Shown piece after piece: positions 1-11,400 of a stretch of DNA of 64,000 bases. The DNA is from Eukaryota sp. TZLM1-RC (taxonomy: Eukaryota > Metamonada: BaSk clade): assembly GCA_040285825.1 (NCBI GenBank), contig JAUPSS010000001.1:3658001-3722000 (forward strand). The letters are read 5' to 3'. Position numbers and translations under genes: made by a program. The first letter of the stretch is position 1, and every line of letters begins with the position of its first letter. A model generated the notes under the pieces. The model did not search any database and was not told where the DNA came from. It worked only from the letters and a program-made list of their open reading frames with translations.

Positions 1-2
1 GT

Positions 3-1847
3 ATCATTGAAGCTGCAGTTTCGTCTATTGTTGACGTCTACAATCATGTCACCATCCCACTTCCCTCTGGCAACTCCCTCACTTCCTCTATAAAGCGACT
101 TAACATTGAAAAGTCTAATTCCCAAGCCAAACAACATTTTCAGTGTCTGTTCGCTTCACAGGTCTTGGTACACGTGCTCAATGTCTTGCTCAGCCCAGCA
201 AGCTCTTTGGAACGAAAGAAGTACGGTATAGCTCTTTCCTCTCTTTTGTTAGACGTCAATACAACCAAGATGCTCTCGTTGATTGTAGATAACTCAGATT
301 TGTTTATTGTAACTTTATCTTCTTTTCTGACTGACAAGCTTGACTTTTTGAGACTGATGACGTGTGACTTGCTGGTTAAAATGACTGGTTGTAAGGATTC
401 GCAATCTATTCATGTGCGAAAATTGTTATTTTTCTGCGATATTTTAGACAAAATTGAACAATTTTATAAACAGTCTGGTTGGCTGGACTCTGGTGAATTA
501 GGATCAAAAGCAGTTGATTTGCTATCAAATTTGATTATAGACAGTCACAATCGGCAACTAATCCTTGAATGTGGTTATTTATCGAAATTATTGCCGTTAT
601 TACCTGATCCACATTTGGAAAGTGGGTCAAAAATAGCCCAGAAAGTAGTTCAAAAGCTCATAATTCCGTTGACATTGGAAGACCCAACAAAATTTCTTAC
701 AAATGATAGGAAACCGTTTATTCAATTACTAGGTTATGGACTGTTTCCAAAAATAGAAACAGCAACTAGACAATCAGCGTTGATTGCTCTATCAAATTTG
801 ATTGGAACAAATAACACATTTAGATTGGTTTCTGATGCAATTTTTAACCTTCCTGACCATGATGATTATCTTGATTGCAATCAAGCGACTGGATTGCAGT
901 TATTAACTGTTCATATTTTGAAGAGTGGAGATCGTGACGTTTTGATTGCTTCGTTTGAGCTCTTTTCGAAAATTTTAAGCTTGTATGAATCAGCTGATGA
1001 TTCAATCAAAATGATAGATCAAAATTATTCATTTTTTGACCGTCTCTTCCAATCAAAATTAACTTGTCGACATTATATTTTGCTGTTTTTACTTTCGAAT
1101 TCACGTCTGTTCAGCCAAAAAATCGATTTAAATTCTGTTTTTACAAATCAAAAAATTATTCAAGGTGATCATTTGTATTTTCAGTTACCAATATTGTTTA
1201 AATTTTTGCCACAAATAATACAGCTCAAGTCAGGATCACTGGACCTTGTCTCAGAATTATTTGAAATATTCAGTAATAGTCGATGTTTAATTCTGAAGGG
1301 TTTAATTAGCTGTATTTTGGTACAACTTTGTCAATTAGATTCGGAAATTCACGGGCTATTCACACAATTAAATGACCAAATTAATTTCAATTATTTTGCC
1401 AAATTAATTTCTTATTTACTAAGGGCAATAAATGACCTCAAACCTGAATTAACATCCAATCCTGACTCTTTCCTTTTTTGGAAACTTGATTGGGTGTTTT
1501 TAACCGACTACTTTGATCAATCACATTCTTTGATTGATGATTTAGCTGTCCCTTTGTCATCTTATAGTGACGTTTCATCTAAAATTGTTGAAGTTGAACA
1601 ACAATTAAAAATCGAAAGATTGCTTGTGAATGATCTTCAAGAGCAAATAGAAGCTCTTACTGAGGGTCAAGAACCTCAGGAAACATCAATCAAATCGCCA
1701 TTCAATTCTGATTGTAATAAGCTTGAAGCATTGACCATGGAAGTTGAACAATTATATGAAGCTCTAGACAAGAAAGAGGATTATATAGATGAGCTTGTTG
1801 GGTTGTTGGAAAACAATAATGTCACAGTTCCAGAATTTGAAGATTAA
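3..1847 (+). CDS. Uso1/p115-like vesicle tethering factor (5' end outside window)
   Basis: The reading frame is open from base 3, so the window starts inside the gene; 614 residues are visible and the stop is TAA. Most of the protein is alpha-helical, armadillo-like repeats. The last ~110 residues are coiled coil (from about GTG codon region 1570) ending in a short acidic tail, ..VPEFED. This order (armadillo head, coiled coil, acidic end) is that of p115/Uso1, the Rab1 effector that tethers ER-derived vesicles to the cis-Golgi. A stretch near 1270-1420 (..KGLISCILVQLCQLDSEIHGLF..) resembles the end of the Uso1 head domain. The coiled coil is far shorter than in animals or yeast. A generic armadillo protein is the alternative. 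No intron is visible. Confidence 0.6.
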   Translation: MIEAAVSSIVDVYNHVTIPLPSGNSLTSSIKRLNIEKSNSQAKQHFQCLFASQVLVHVLNVLLSPASSLERKKYGIALSSLLLDVNTTKMLSLIVDNSDLFIVTLSSFLTDKLDFLRLMTCDLLVKMTGCKDSQSIHVRKLLFFCDILDKIEQFYKQSGWLDSGELGSKAVDLLSNLIIDSHNRQLILECGYLSKLLPLLPDPHLESGSKIAQKVVQKLIIPLTLEDPTKFLTNDRKPFIQLLGYGLFPKIETATRQSALIALSNLIGTNNTFRLVSDAIFNLPDHDDYLDCNQATGLQLLTVHILKSGDRDVLIASFELFSKILSLYESADDSIKMIDQNYSFFDRLFQSKLTCRHYILLFLLSNSRLFSQKIDLNSVFTNQKIIQGDHLYFQLPILFKFLPQIIQLKSGSLDLVSELFEIFSNSRCLILKGLISCILVQLCQLDSEIHGLFTQLNDQINFNYFAKLISYLLRAINDLKPELTSNPDSFLFWKLDWVFLTDYFDQSHSLIDDLAVPLSSYSDVSSKIVEVEQQLKIERLLVNDLQEQIEALTEGQEPQETSIKSPFNSDCNKLEALTMEVEQLYEALDKKEDYIDELVGLLENNNVTVPEFED

Positions 1848-2159
1848 TTTTTTCTAATGAATTTTTTAAAATTTTGTCTGTTTTTCTTGTAATTTGTTTA
1901 TAAAAATTAGATTTATTCCTTTTATTTTTCCAACTGCTTGTCAAACTGCACATTTTCTTTTACTGTGCAAGACTGCGTTTTCATCTATATACAGTTGGAA
2001 ACATCAATTAAAAGAGATAATATATGATAATACCAGTGTTGCTAGAATAGGTATAGTATACTGCATAAAGGTACTCACTAGTGAGGTACATACATCAATT
2101 CACAACTGCCTCGCTTAAACAATATAATAAAACTTAATATAAGTTCATTTAAATTTCTA
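1848..2159. other. Intergenic, 3' flank of Uso1-like gene
   Basis: AT-rich sequence with no recognisable gene. It should hold the 3' UTR and polyadenylation site of the Uso1-like gene. Confidence 0.5.
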
Positions 2160-2295
2160 CGTAAAGACAAAACAAAACAAAACAAAAACACATAAGAAAC
2201 AAAATTCTCCACGCCAACTCTTGAAGAATCCTTGTACAGCTTGGACATCATTAAACTCAAGTACTTGGGAACACTTCCGTACAAAGCGAAAATGA
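2160..2295 (-). mobile_element. 3' end fragment of non-LTR retroelement family E
   Basis: About 125 bp is shared with 44163-44290 (same orientation) and, inverted, with 46925-47040. In the 44 kb copy this segment is the end of the retroelement ORF (..EFNDVQAV, then stop) plus 3' UTR, so this is a 5'-truncated insert. The A/C-rich AACAAAACAAAAC stretch lies in the UTR. Confidence 0.6.
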
Positions 2296-2679
2296 CAAAA
2301 ACTTAATATAAGTTGGTATTTAACTGGTATTCAGTTTGAACTAAAATTGCTTCGTTCACTTATTGAAGTTTTTGCCATTATTGATTAGGACAAAGTGTCT
2401 GTGAAAAAGGAAACTAGCAAGTCATTTTCTACGCTATAACTCAAACAGATTCAGTGAAAAATTGACTTTGTTTACTACAGTATTAAACTAAATACTAATA
2501 TTTAATAATACAGCAATATTTACTATAGAATTGAATCTTTCAATTTCATCATTGTTTCAAAGACAATTTCAAAGCAATAGGAGAAGCCGTCTAGCTTTGG
2601 TCTATTAAGACAATTTGAAAACCTAGTTTAATGAAAAACGTTTTTTTTAGAATTTTAATTTATCTAGTGGGGGATAAGA
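2296..2679. other. Intergenic
   Basis: AT-rich, with short disordered repeats of an ACTTAATATAAGTT motif near 2131 and 2301. I see no gene. Confidence 0.4.
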
Positions 2680-3095
2680 AATCATGAAATACACAACTAA
2701 AACTCCACATCCTCAAAATTTTTTCTCCTACATCAACCTAAATTTATTATGATGTAGGAAAATTTCCCAAATGAGGAAAGTGAATCAGAAATCAGTTTAC
2801 CATTAAAAATATAATCCTGTTTTGCCGGTGAACACGATTGAAAATTCTCCCAGTTTTTTCCTCTACAACTACAACAAAATCCTCAAGAAAAGCCATAGCA
2901 TCTTGACCTAAAGATCCAACCAAGGGAACACAAAGTGACATAAATTATATTGGGCATGAGAATTTTCATTTACAGAGGAAATGGGTTTCGCGTTTTTAGC
3001 AATTGCATGTAACTCAATGTTTTGCATGTAACAGCAAGAAAAAGATTATTTACATCTGAGTTGATGAAATGTTCGTTAAAACAATTACAATGAAA
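2680..3095 (-). mobile_element. Degenerate 3' fragment of non-LTR family A
   Basis: The minus strand matches the last ~400 bp of family A (compare 20690-21120 and 61870-62000). This includes the codons for the C-terminal nuclease region and the terminal ..DVE(F) segment near 2700-2720. Stops and small indels interrupt every frame, so it is a decayed 5'-truncated copy. Confidence 0.65.
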
Positions 3096-3119
3096 ACAAA
3101 AAAAATATATATTCAACAT

Positions 3120-3800
3120 GCACACTTAATTAAATTAACTCATAACTAATGGGACGACTATCATTGAACCAAGATTTCCTCTACAAAATCCTGATCTGCT
3201 TGCTGTCTAGCTAAAGCTTCTCTTATTCGATTGAAAAACCGAGGTAATCTATTAATAATGGCAAATTGAATCCGAGAACGCCATAAAAAAATATCAAAAC
3301 TTTCCATTGTTTTTTTGAACCAATTTTTGGAAGTCATTCAAAAAAAGTTTCTGCTTCATCTGATAATCTTGCATTTATCGAAGATGGGAAAGCAATAAAA
3401 ACTAGCTGTATATTTCTATCAGCATTAGCCTTTTCAATATCTTTATCATATTTTCTATGTTTTCCTTTTGCTTTAAAATCAAGAACACTCACAGGATTAA
3501 GTTTTCTTCTGTGAACCAAAGTATCATTTGCAACATTACATGAGACAAAGTCAACAATAGCTTCAGAATTATCAATCCAATCACAGTATACATCACCTCT
3601 ATCATCAGAACCAAAATTATTCAGAGAGAAAGTGTTTCCTTCAGCAGAGGCTCTTTGATACACGATATTCTTGTAGTTTGTGCCATATTGAAAACAGTGT
3701 CTCTAACAGCACCATGAAATGAAGAACGATAAGTTATCAATTTAGAACAATTCAGAGCATGATGCAAAGTGAGTTGAGGTGACAAGAAAACCTAATCTAT
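3120..3800 (-). mobile_element. 3' fragment of non-LTR family B
   Basis: The minus strand encodes the C-terminal part of a family B retroelement. The segment at 3334-3663 includes KHRKYDKDIEKANADRN and IAFPSSINARLSDEAE. One frameshift later come IFLWRSRIQFAI and the terminal RIREALARQQADQDFVEEIL. The same block recurs at 42850-43190, 24185-24370 and 25850-26050. It ends in a 3' UTR with GGGACGACTATCATT. No intact ORF remains. Confidence 0.7.
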
Positions 3801-3902
3801 CTATTTGAAAAAGTTGAGGGGGTGTGTTTTCAGATTATTCCTTGGTGTACCATTCAACTCAGTGATACATAACAATACCATTTTTTTACTTTTTACCCAA
3901 GA

Positions 3903-3994
3903 TGTCGGCGCCCTAAGGCTTATATAATGTGATTAGAAAATAAATCAACTTTTCCTCATTGACTTTTCTTTACTACAATTGATTTTAGGCAACA
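3903..3994 (+). repeat. Left LTR (92 bp)
   Basis: Matches 5194-5285 over its full length with scattered substitutions. Shared landmarks are GGCTTATATAAT (TATA-like, near 3918) and CATTGACTTTTCTTTACT. Starts TG, ends CA. Confidence 0.75.
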
Positions 3995-5193
3995 ATAATT
4001 ATTGGCCATTTTAAAGTCAAGGTATACATTATTAACTCTAGCAAACTTCAACACTCAACCAGCAAGATACTTTAACATGTCAGACATCTCAGACAAGGAT
4101 ATTGCTGACATTTAGCCATCTTCATCCCTTCAAATGCAACAGGGACAGGAAAAACAAACACAACATACAACTACACACAATAAAAAGGACAACGAGGCAA
4201 CGGACCCGGCTCCCACCTCCTCCTTAACAAAAGAACAAGACGAAGGAGTGGACTAGGTTTTCTTCCACAAAAGTAGTTTCAGAAGGAACAGGGCTGGAAC
4301 TAAATTTCTCCTCTCCTTCCAAAGCATAGAACAAGGTAACGAAAACGGACCCGGCTCCCTCTCCCCTCCAAAATGTAGAATCTGTCAGTAAGGTAACGGA
4401 TGAAAATCCCACCTTAAACAAGTCGACCCCCTAAGCAGAGTATGATGAATTTTATGCTCAACTAGATAACAAGGGGAGGATGACTCTAGTGATGGATTCT
4501 ACAAACTCCTAACAAGGACGCGGAGCCTTACCTCAAATTAATGGACTTTTATCCATTCGAGCGGCTCTCTCCCTTATGGAGCCAAACACAAAAGAAGTCG
4601 ACTATATACGAGGTTACGAGTAGACTTCACCTCCACTATTATTGTACTAGAATAACAAAAAATACGGTTGTTGCTTCTCTGATATTTTTAGTCGTAAAAC
4701 CAGTACATTAACAACAAAAGACTCCGCCTTCAGGTTTCTGAAGTTTGTTACTTTGCTTACTGTTGTTTTCATCCAACATAGACCCTACATGATCATTAGC
4801 GAATCCATTCTTCGATTCCATAATACATTTACCAAACGACACTATCACGTTACTCGTTTACGAAAAAGGGAAGAAGCAGAGCATCTTTATGTACCGATTA
4901 AAACATACACAACAAAGTATCCAAACACACAGATCTTGTAACGAGGCTCTTTTCAGTTATTGCTTACTACCTTATACTAACATTGTTGTGGGAGAGTCAT
5001 AGTACATCAATTATCGATCTTAAAAATGTAAAACCAGTGTTTGTGTGAATCCCGATCAGTGCAGAGTTAATAGTAGATAATAGAGCACATTAATATTTAT
5101 TTATTCAATTATTTATAGTTATTTAGTTTTTTGTTTATAGGCTTAGTTTCATATTCATATAAGCTGATTTATTTTGCAAAAGGGAAGAGGCAG

Positions 5194-5285
5194 TGTTGGC
5201 GCGAAGAGGCTTATATAATATGATTAGAAAATACATCAACTTGTGCTCATTGACTTTTCTTTACTGCAATAGACTTTAAACAACA
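5194..5285 (+). repeat. Right LTR (92 bp)
   Basis: Same length as the left LTR and immediately preceded by a purine-rich tract, as expected for plus-strand priming. Confidence 0.75.
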
Positions 5286-6299
5286 TAAATAGTAAAAATT
5301 GTAAAGACCAGAGATAATTTCGTCTGAACCACCATATTTTGTCAATGAATTCCCAACAATACTTTTTTCAGTTTTCTGCCATTGCACGTTATGTTTCCAC
5401 CTCATGCGTAATAAAAAACTAATAACACAACTATTTTACTGCATCTTAAGTAATTACAACTTAACTTATTTTAATATGCGTTACTTTCATATCTTCCAAA
5501 TTCAACGGCAGTTGATGAGTTGTGATTGGTGAATATCATTAGGATTATTTGTATTAGATTGTATTAGAAATGAGGAAATTTGAGTTTATTTTATTTCAAG
5601 GTTTATTTTGGTCTTTTTTCTTTCCTATTTTATTATCAACCCTTGTTTTGTTTCAATACCCATGACCAACAGATGGGGTCAAAAGAACCAAGTTTGGTTT
5701 ATCTCATGGTTTTCCTCATCCAAGTTCGTTCTTGGGAAATATTAATGAAATCACAAAACACTTGTTGGTTAAGTGACCAAATGAAGGAATTAAATGTACA
5801 AAAGCAAAATAAATTTCCCACAAGAAGACTATGTTGAAATTCAAACTTCAATCACATATTTCATTCTATTTCATTATTTTATTTTTTTAATTCTCTTATC
5901 TCTAGACCGTTTGCCCAGAAGTTTAATGAGTTATGTAATGAAGTTTTGTTACAATAAATAGGATGTAGAGTGTCTAATTGTGTGAGTCAACAATATAACA
6001 ATGTAACTGAAGTTGTTGAAATTGTCTCCTGTAGTGCTGCATTTGACATAGAGAAAATAACATGATCCTGTAGATTAGGGTCTCTCATCAAATAATTTTA
6101 AACAACTTTTTCCGAAAAACGAAGAAAACTCAATATGACAGAAATATAAATAAAACAAATAATAAAACAAATAATAAAATAATAATAAATAATTTCTATT
6201 AATTTTTCTTTAACCACAATCACTTTTCTATGAAATATATACATTTATTAGAAAACTTCTAAATCAACATTTAAATAATTTTTAAAGTTTTGTGAATTT
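5286..6299. other. Intergenic, no recognisable gene
   Basis: AT-rich DNA. A short open stretch at about 5660-5837 starts on a non-ATG codon and I could not assign it. Low-complexity A/T runs lie around 6150-6200. Confidence 0.4.
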
Positions 6300-6865
6300 T
6301 TTACCAAAATTTTAATTTTATTCAAAACCTATAAATCAACATCTAAAAAATCCATCTCTCCCAAAACAAAAACACTAGATGCAACTATCTCATAGTGAGA
6401 TCCAAGAGAAAGCAAAGCATCAGAAACCATCTTCAACATCCCCTTAAAAATAGAAAACACAATTCCATTTGGCCATTACAATCTGTTGAAATTTCTGTTA
6501 GTTCTTCTCTTTACAATCATTTCAAAATCTGACAAAAAGCGTATAGCCGTGGGAGCAAGTGAACCAAGTAGAGAAAATACAAATGGATACAAATTGTATT
6601 TTGTATGCTGTTGGCTGGACAATTTGGACAAAGGTTCATTGTATTATTTGATTTTGAAATTTTCAGCATTTGAAAGAGGATTATGAATTTCAGAACTAGC
6701 AAGCCTTTCATTTGAGGCATTACAAGGATCAACAGACCTTACATCCAATAAAATGAAGCTTCCATCTAATCCAGGTAATTTGACATTACCTCTATTATTC
6801 TTATGAAAATCATCTTCAGTATCAAACAGATTTGACATCAGAGGTTCCAAAAAGGATTCAATTGC
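6300..6865 (-). mobile_element. 3' fragment of non-LTR family C
   Basis: The minus strand reproduces the C-terminal ~180 codons of the family C ORF at 40016-42199. It covers the nuclease core (KLPGLDGSFILLDV) through NRL.WPNGIVFSIFKGMLKMVSD to the terminal ..LGEMDFLDVDL. The frame is broken by stops after ..ENFKIK and at the WPNG segment. 5'-truncated copy. Confidence 0.75.
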
Positions 6866-6949
6866 AATTGACTAGAATGTATGTAATGTGTGTATTTGTT
6901 TCATCATCTGCAGGAATGACACTTTTCTAGTTTACAATACATTACTTTT

Positions 6950-7269
6950 CTAAAAGACAATCTGCGTTTACGATTTTTGAGGACAAACACTAGCAGCCGA
7001 AGTGTACTAATTGGTGATGGATGTAAGTTCACATGTCACCCTTTATAACCGCTGTTTTGAACAAAATGGGCTTTTTTTATATCGTATTTCCGCCAAATTA
7101 CCCAGAATCAATTCCTATTGAGGCGTACTTTTCGGTTTTAAGAAAAGAAATTCGTGATGCTCCCCACCAAATCAAAGGTAAAAGATGTATTGAGATTATT
7201 CTAACAGTTTTGCCAGAGCTTAAGTTCTATTGCACTGCTCTGTTCAATCACAGTGGGCGGATTGGTTGA
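6950..7269 (+). pseudogene. Tc1/mariner (IS630-like) transposase relic
   Basis: In the frame starting at 7033, VFPPNYPESIPIEAYFSVLR matches the (F)LPPYSPxLNPIExxFSxLK block around the last catalytic acidic residue of DDE transposases of the IS630-Tc1-mariner superfamily. About 40 codons upstream, in a shifted frame, LVMDVSSH resembles the second catalytic motif (D-N-A/S-x-x-H). The rest of the transposase is missing and the two motifs lie in different frames, so this is a dead fragment. Confidence 0.65.
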
Positions 7270-7288
7270 CAGCTGTATGAGTCTGCAT

Positions 7289-7327
7289 ATTGGTCTGAGA
7301 ATATATCTAAGTATATATTAGACCAAT
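7289..7327. repeat. Imperfect palindrome just after the transposase relic
   Basis: ATTGGTCT at 7289 is the exact reverse complement of AGACCAAT at 7320-7327, and the A/T-rich arms between them pair imperfectly. It could be a hairpin terminator or polyadenylation structure, or a remnant of transposon ends. No partner copy is seen nearby. Confidence 0.4.
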
Positions 7328-7369
7328 AATTCAAAAATAAAATTGTTTATTATTAGAGAAATAACTGTC

Positions 7370-8400
7370 ACTGGGCAAAACCTGCATTCACTATTTCATC
7401 GTTAGAACTATTGGATTGAGTTGCAGGCCGAGAGACAAAATCCTTTTCTACTCTTGGCATTCTGGATAAAGGAGCATGAAAGTCATCAGCATCATCAACC
7501 TGACCTCAAGCACGTTCAGCAAGTCGCAAAAGTCTTGCACGACCCGGAGATCTTCTTTTAAGAGACTGACAAAAGCATGCAACTTTTTTAAACAATAGAG
7601 TTCTTTAAACTTTATAAAACGATTAAAAAACGTTTTCGCTCAGCATCGATCCGAAATAGGTCGTGTGACAACATTTGTGCGACAACATTCTCAAAGTTTT
7701 CATCTTCGTCGTCACTTTCAGGTTGCTTGACTGCATTGAAAAATTGAGATAAATCGGTAGGTAAAATAGTAGAAAAAAAAATCGAAACCTGTATTCATGC
7801 TTGCTTTGAGTTCGGCAACGTCTGATTTCAGCTCAACTCGGGAAAAGCGATCAAGTTCAGCAAGAGAATTAGCATTGAGTGGTATAAGGAGCTCGTCCTG
7901 GGAATGTCCTTCTAGTAGCAGATAAAGAGAATAAGCAAAACGTTCCCTGCATTGTGGCACATGCTGTTTGCCAAGTTTAAGCATTCGTCATTGAAGCACT
8001 CATCTTGCCTCAAGGGTACTACCATGTGTGTATCGGGGTTGAAACTGTTCTCATCGTCACGTAGTCTGTTAATGACAAGTCTTAGCTGTTCATCAAGTGT
8101 ACAGATACCCTTCCGAATGATTCGTTGATGAAATTGGAGTAAGAATGCAGACACAGCTCAATTGTCAACATTGGCAAAGACGTCATGCTCACACAGTTTC
8201 TTGAGTTCTTCAAGTACAAGACCGGGATCAAAAGCAGATATTTCTGCATTGGACACAAGACATTTGAAATTCTGACATGGATCAACATATGTCAGTTCGT
8301 TGTTGACCTTGACGTATAGATGAGAAGAAGGTGGCACCAACTGACCAGTGACAAACTCTTGGAGGAAGGTTAGAATTAGGATATTGCAAAGCTTTTTGCG
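7370..8400 (-). pseudogene. Copy 1 of the small coiled-coil gene, degenerate
   Basis: Homologous to the intact minus-strand genes at 11894-12493 and 16761-17381. Shared blocks are LYVKVN.EL..VDPCQNFK, GIC.LDEQLRLVI.RLR and FAYSLYLLLEGHSQDELL. An in-frame TGA replaces a Glu codon near 8155, a frameshift or deletion hits the CHKTEF region near 7980, and the start ATG is GTG. The 3' half differs from the other copies: it continues into an acidic segment (PESDDEDENFENVV, about 7700) and a basic one (KRRSPGRARLLRLAERA, about 7530). Those segments may belong to an older, longer version of the gene with introns. Confidence 0.6.
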
Positions 8401-8401
8401 G

Positions 8402-11400
8402 ATGTCAGATCTTCTAGGTGTCAACCATCCTGGTAGGATCCATAAACAAAACAGCCCTTCTTCACTTTGTTGGAGTCCTTCCAACTTGATAGCCTTTGCT
8501 TCTGGCACTCTTGTCAATGTTGCCACCTCAACCAAAGTTATTGCTTCAATCCCAGCATCTTCACTCGTTTCATCTGTTATACTGTCCCCTACCACACCTG
8601 TTCACCATCCTACACATGATTCATCCACATTCCTTGCTTTCAGTACTATTGATGGATCCATTACTCTGTGGGATTTATGTACAAAGTCGATTCTGGGACA
8701 TATTACCTACTCTGATATCCTTTCTTTTATCTCAATCACTAACCCTAACCCTAACCCTAACTCACCTCCCTTATCTTCTCTCCACTTCATATACGATTCA
8801 GAACGATCTCCTTCATTTATTGCTTTCAGTCTAAGCTCCTTTCCTCAACTGATTATACTTGATCTAACCCTTTCTCCCGTTTCCTCCACGCCTCTTCCCT
8901 CTTCAACTCCATCCCTCTTTTCCCACTTATTCATGCCAAAGCTTTTGTTTTCTTATCATTCTGATTCAATGACATTGGTACCCATCAGAGTAGGTGACAA
9001 GGAGGTAGTGGTTGGAGAGGGGATTACTGTGTCTTCTGCAGTAATGGCAGTTTGCCCGGTTAATTTGACGTTTACTGAGTTGCTAGTGGTGATGTCATCA
9101 TCTGTTGACTTTGTTAAAATTTCAAACTTTTTCCAACCAGATCTTCCCAAATTTTCTCTATTAAAATCGTCTTGTAAATTCAATGGACCCCCACTGACTT
9201 CACTAGTGAAGGTACCCAGTGTTGGCTTTTCCAATGATTTTATTTTTGGTTTAAATGGAGATAATTTGGTGGTTTATGAGTTTAAAAATAACGAATATCA
9301 TTTAATTTATTCATTCGATCCCCTAAAAAATAAGAAAATAAAACATAAAAAAGCCAATTTAGGTGTTTCAAGTTTTGAAATCTTCCCATTTAACGAATGG
9401 GACCTCAATCGGTCGTCGGTCAATAATTCTAATCAATCTGTTTTGATTGCCATTCTCACTAGTGAAGGCCGATTAGCTCTTTATTGCTTGACTTTACAAG
9501 AAAAGTCGTGTAAAGTCTCAATCAGGTCAATCATCAGTCACGGTAGTTTCCCTTCTACTTGTATCTGCGTGGGAAATATTTGCAACAAGGATTTGGCTTT
9601 TGTTGGTGCTTTGGATGGAACCATTATTGGAAAGGATCTCAAAAATGGAAATGTTTTGTTTAAGATTCAGCCGTTTTCAATCCCTTGCCCAATTAGACAA
9701 ATAGAATTCACCCCATATGGATTATTTTTTGCCCTTTGGAGATTAAACGAAAGAAAAAATGAATATGAAAATTATATTGGATTTATTTATTTTGATGATC
9801 ATCTCAATTATGGATATACCCTTTTTAAATCAGAAACAATTAACTCGAATTTAAGGAATTTTTCATTAGGTTTTAATGGTAGGTTATTACTCTTGACTTT
9901 CAAAGACTCTGACCCGGAGATTTTTGACCTGTTCAGTAGGTCAAATATAGATGATTTTGGTCTTTCCAATGACCAATTTGTGAAACCTATAATTGGAAAT
10001 TCTTTAAAAAAATCAAAGTTTTTTTGTCCGTTCAAACTGGAAATCAATGCGTTACCATCTCAAGTTGTTACCAGTGTTTTTGATAAGGAAAGGATCGTTT
10101 TGTCATTAATTGATGGTTCAATTTTTTTAATTAATGTTGAAATTGACATGAATCTATTTGAATCGGAATTTAAACTTTCAAAACCAATCAGAATTTTGAT
10201 CCAGTTGCCTGACATTTTGAGCGCCTTGTCGTTGAATTGGCCCGAACTAGTAGGTGGAGACGTCAATGGCAACTGTCACATCATCAATCTTGAATCCAAA
10301 TCAATCACTCCAATTCCATCAAAAGGACAAAATCAATCAATCACAAAGTCAATCAGAGTCAAGCGTGGTCATGATGATTCTGATGAGTGCATTCTTGCAA
10401 CTTTGGCTGATGGTACTGTTACCGTTATTACTGTCGATCAGATCAAAAAGAAATCAATCAACGATAATCACAATCAATCAAATGATGTGATGGTCAACGA
10501 CATTCTTCCTGCTACTATTGCCAAGGTTCCAAGGGCGGCTGATGTTAGAATTTTTAATAATTCAGCTGTACTGCTAGCAGTGGATTCTTCCATCAGAGTA
10601 GTACCTTATTCCCTGAAAGCTGTTCATCCCAGGCCCATTAATAAAGGTCAAAATTGCCACGTCATTGGTTTGACTTTTTCAGAAAAACTTTTGTTGAGAA
10701 TGACTCTAACTTTGCTACTTTGTGTAAATAATGATATTGAATCAAATGTTCAAACTGAAATTTTGGATGATGTGGTTGTTGATCTCTTTTCACCAAATTT
10801 TCAAGTTGTCAGAGCAAAAAGAATTACATTTGAAGGAATTTCTTTCACAATACCCTCAACTCTATCACAACAAAATTCCGAGGTCAAGGCTTTTCTTTTG
10901 GTCAATGTGATTCTTGGTGACTTTTGGTCAGCATTTTTTGCGTATTACGCAATGTGTTGCCTCAACGGTATGGAAATGCCCACTGCTTTCAATAACTCCT
11001 TTGTTAACCCTCCACACGTCATCAGTCGTCATGTACAATCAATCAATTATTTTTCAAGTTTGATTGATCAGCTATCGGAAGCTGCTCAAAACGAATCTGC
11101 TTTTCAATCAATTATTCTATCTGATTTTGATACTGCCATTGAATTTACAAAATCTCAAACTTCTTTTGCACAGGTTTCGTTTGGTTTTGCAGCCATTCTT
11201 GGTAGTAAAATGGAGATTCAATCAGAGAGTAACCCATTAATTACTGATTTTTTGGCGAATTTAGCCAAATCAAAAGATGTTTTACTGTCGGTTGCTTCTT
11301 TATGTGCAATTAAGGAAATTGAACGAGCATTTTCTTTGTTGGTAGAGCATGAAATGTATGATTTAGCTCTAATTTTGGCTCACAAACATTCAGATTCGTG

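Larger units (their letters stand above)
3903..5285 (+). mobile_element. LTR retrotransposon relic with 92-bp LTRs
   Basis: Two direct repeats of exactly 92 bp (3903-3994 and 5194-5285) start TGT(C/T)GGCGC and end ..CAACA. A 15-nt putative primer-binding sequence (3995-4009) directly follows the left LTR. A polypurine tract (5178-5190, AAAAGGGAAGAGG) precedes the right LTR. The 1.2-kb interior has a gag-like start near 4078 (MSDISDKDIADI, then a stop) and no open frame, so the copy is dead or non-autonomous. I found no clear target-site duplication. Confidence 0.7.

Noticed and set aside
2165-2190. AACAAAAC tandem units as a possible structured repeat array
   Set aside because: Low-complexity part of a retroelement 3' UTR; no spacers, so not CRISPR-like.
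8348-8401. Upstream extension of the WDR copy 1 frame
   Set aside because: It begins on GTG and overlaps the minus-strand relic; the ATG at 8402 fits the homologous N-terminus.
8956-9234. 92-codon minus-strand open frame repeated at 13107 and 17994
   Set aside because: Antisense of the WDR coding region; repeats only because the region is duplicated.
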